Shown here in pieces: positions 62,515 to 64,000 of a stretch of DNA of 64,000 nucleotides. The position numbers were made by a program, and so were the translations under genes. Each line of letters starts with the position of its first letter. The stretch's first letter is position 1. Source of the stretch: Alteromonas ponticola (lineage in GTDB: Bacteria > Pseudomonadota > Gammaproteobacteria > Enterobacterales > Alteromonadaceae); assembly GCF_012911815.1 (NCBI RefSeq), contig NZ_JAATNW010000003.1:62001-126000 (forward strand), written 5' to 3'. The notes under the pieces were generated by a model, which ran no database searches, was not told the DNA's origin, and saw only the letters and a program-made list of their open reading frames with translations.

Positions 62515-64000
62515 TTGACAACACCTCCAGATCACGACAGATACCATTGTTTAACCCTCGATAATGGGTTGAAAGTTATGGTGTATCACCAGCCCGAACA
62601 GCCCGCCAGCTATGTATCCATGGCAATTCGAGGTGGACATTTTTACGATCCTGAAGATTGTCAGGGATTGTCGCACTTGCTGGAACATATGCTTTTTATG
62701 GGTAGTGCGCATTTACCTAACCCTAACCAAATAAACGAATATATTGAAAATCATGGCGGCAACATGAACGCCTGGACAGGCACAGAGTATGCAAACTTTC
62801 ACTTCAATTGCCGTAGTGAAGCCCTTCCTTCTGTGCTACCTGCCTTTGCTGACATGCTATGCTCTCCCCTGCTGGCCTCTTCATCCATCGAGAGTGAAAT
62901 TAATAATATTGAGTCAGAGTTTCAATTCAAGAAAAAGGATGACTTACGACGCCTTTATCAAATTCATAAAGAAACCTGCAATCCTCAGCACCCATTCAGC
63001 AAATTTTCCGTTGGTAATGCTGAAATATATAACCAATTTGAACTTGCCGAACTTAAAGCAAAATTGCGTCAATTTCATCAGCGTCACTATTGTGGCAGTA
63101 ATATGGCGCTCTGTGTGGTATCCCCAGTTCCACCTTCGGCAATCGCTGAATTGATCACCCACACTTTCTCGACGCTCAAAGCGGGTGTACCTGTTCCGAC
63201 GGAATGGCCAGAATTGTATACCGACGAACAAACAGGAGTGCTGATTAATATCGTCCCGTTGCAAGCCGCAAAGCGCATGATAGTCACTTTCGCATTACCC
63301 GGTTTACATAATGAATATGAAACAAAACCACTGGATTACCTAAGTCATTTATTAGGTGACGAGGGTGAAGGCAGCTTGTTGGCAGTTTTGAAACGTAAAA
63401 ACTGGGTGATCAGCTTAATCGCCGGAAGTGGCATAGAAGGCGATCATTTTAAAGATTTCAATATCAGTTTTCAGTTAACCCCTGCAGGGCTTGAAAATAG
63501 AGATACCATCATTGCTTACCTGTTTAAATACTTAGACCTGATTAAATCATCGTTAAGTGAACAATGGCGCTATCAGGAAAAAGTAAAACTCAATAAGCTG
63601 GCTAACGAGTTTGACGATAATCCCAAACTGTTGAATGCCGCCTGCGACTATGCACAGGCACTGTTATTTTTCGAGTTTGAGGCCATTCCGCAACTGAAAG
63701 CTCTTTCAGATAAATTTGCGCCCGATAGGGTCGAACACGCGCTCACATTTTTTTGCGCCAATAATATGCGCGTTAAAGTGATTGACCAGGACCTGTTAAC
63801 TGACCGTACCTGCGACTTCTATGATGCCCGATACAGTGTATCTAAGATATCAGCAGCGTCGCACGCAACCTTCGAGCACAGGAATAAGTGCGAACTGCTA
63901 TCCCTGCCACCGCCAAACCCATATTTAGGCGATGACTACTCGCTGATTAATTTGGAAAGCGAATTTTTGACCCCTAAGCCCATATCTTCAGACACACACA
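62515..64000 (+). CDS. M16-family zinc protease (pitrilysin/insulinase type), 3' end outside window
   Basis: The first 495 codons of a large protease are in frame to the window edge. The inverted zinc motif HLLEH near residue 63 and the downstream acidic IESEF are characteristic of M16 enzymes. The later stretch LPPPNPYLGDD resembles a conserved segment of the pitrilysin/insulin-degrading group. A TTG at 62515 must be used (a stop lies just upstream, and the next ATG is 21 codons inside). No signal peptide is seen, so it is probably cytoplasmic. The gene is cut only by the window edge. Confidence 0.9.
   Translation, partial: MTTPPDHDRYHCLTLDNGLKVMVYHQPEQPASYVSMAIRGGHFYDPEDCQGLSHLLEHMLFMGSAHLPNPNQINEYIENHGGNMNAWTGTEYANFHFNCRSEALPSVLPAFADMLCSPLLASSSIESEINNIESEFQFKKKDDLRRLYQIHKETCNPQHPFSKFSVGNAEIYNQFELAELKAKLRQFHQRHYCGSNMALCVVSPVPPSAIAELITHTFSTLKAGVPVPTEWPELYTDEQTGVLINIVPLQAAKRMIVTFALPGLHNEYETKPLDYLSHLLGDEGEGSLLAVLKRKNWVISLIAGSGIEGDHFKDFNISFQLTPAGLENRDTIIAYLFKYLDLIKSSLSEQWRYQEKVKLNKLANEFDDNPKLLNAACDYAQALLFFEFEAIPQLKALSDKFAPDRVEHALTFFCANNMRVKVIDQDLLTDRTCDFYDARYSVSKISAASHATFEHRNKCELLSLPPPNPYLGDDYSLINLESEFLTPKPISSDTH

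Overview
The window is a contiguous piece of a gammaproteobacterial chromosome, most likely a marine member of the Alteromonadaceae (Alteromonas and relatives). This rests on protein character and gene order: tol-pal, aspS-nudB-ruvCAB, glrK-qseG-glrR, aroF-tyrA, rpsP-rimM-trmD-rplS and ffh/ypjD/corB are arranged as in this class, and there are many c-di-GMP and two-component proteins. Coding density is high. I saw no insertion sequence, prophage or CRISPR array.

Layout: 1-500 holds two identical tRNA-Lys genes followed by 168-bp direct repeats, each ending in a copied tRNA 3' tail. 743-5869 is the tol-pal cell-envelope operon, with a candidate small RNA beside it (about 6091-6232). 6253-13315 is accessory metabolism: SDR, VOC, two LysR regulators, an MDR reductase, a LysE exporter and glutaminase. 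13324-17697 is aspS-nudB-ruvC-ruvA-ruvB. 17914-27906 is mostly signalling: the GlrK/QseG/GlrR system, an EF-hand protein, a GGDEF-EAL enzyme, a TerB protein, a partner-switching regulator with its STAS partner, YciH and a double-receiver protein. 27975-29288 is pheA with a readable Phe leader peptide and attenuator.

29292-34869 is the most unusual part. A methyltransferase closely resembling the split-borosin alpha-N-methyltransferase SonM is followed on the same strand by a GNAT acetyltransferase. Two tandem copies of a two-gene cassette come next: a 67-residue small protein and, 1-3 nt behind it, a periplasmic-TPR/cytoplasmic-GGDEF protein. I read this as a candidate borosin RiPP locus with two precursor-like peptides, each paired with a possible TPR receptor that makes c-di-GMP. 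The enzyme family is well supported. The precursor and receptor roles are inference.

34998-42376 holds a chemoreceptor, tyrA-aroF with a perfect TyrR box, an acetyltransferase and the rplS-trmD-rimM-rpsP operon. 42595-48571 is an ABC exporter plus an RND efflux pair. 49388-55028 is an SMC/MukB-like three-gene operon with no recognisable nuclease partner. 55177-56701 is an isolated flagellin gene with two sigma-28-like promoters. The rest is a periplasmic binding-like protein, ffh, ypjD, a CorB-type transporter, sixA and the start of an M16 protease that runs off the window.
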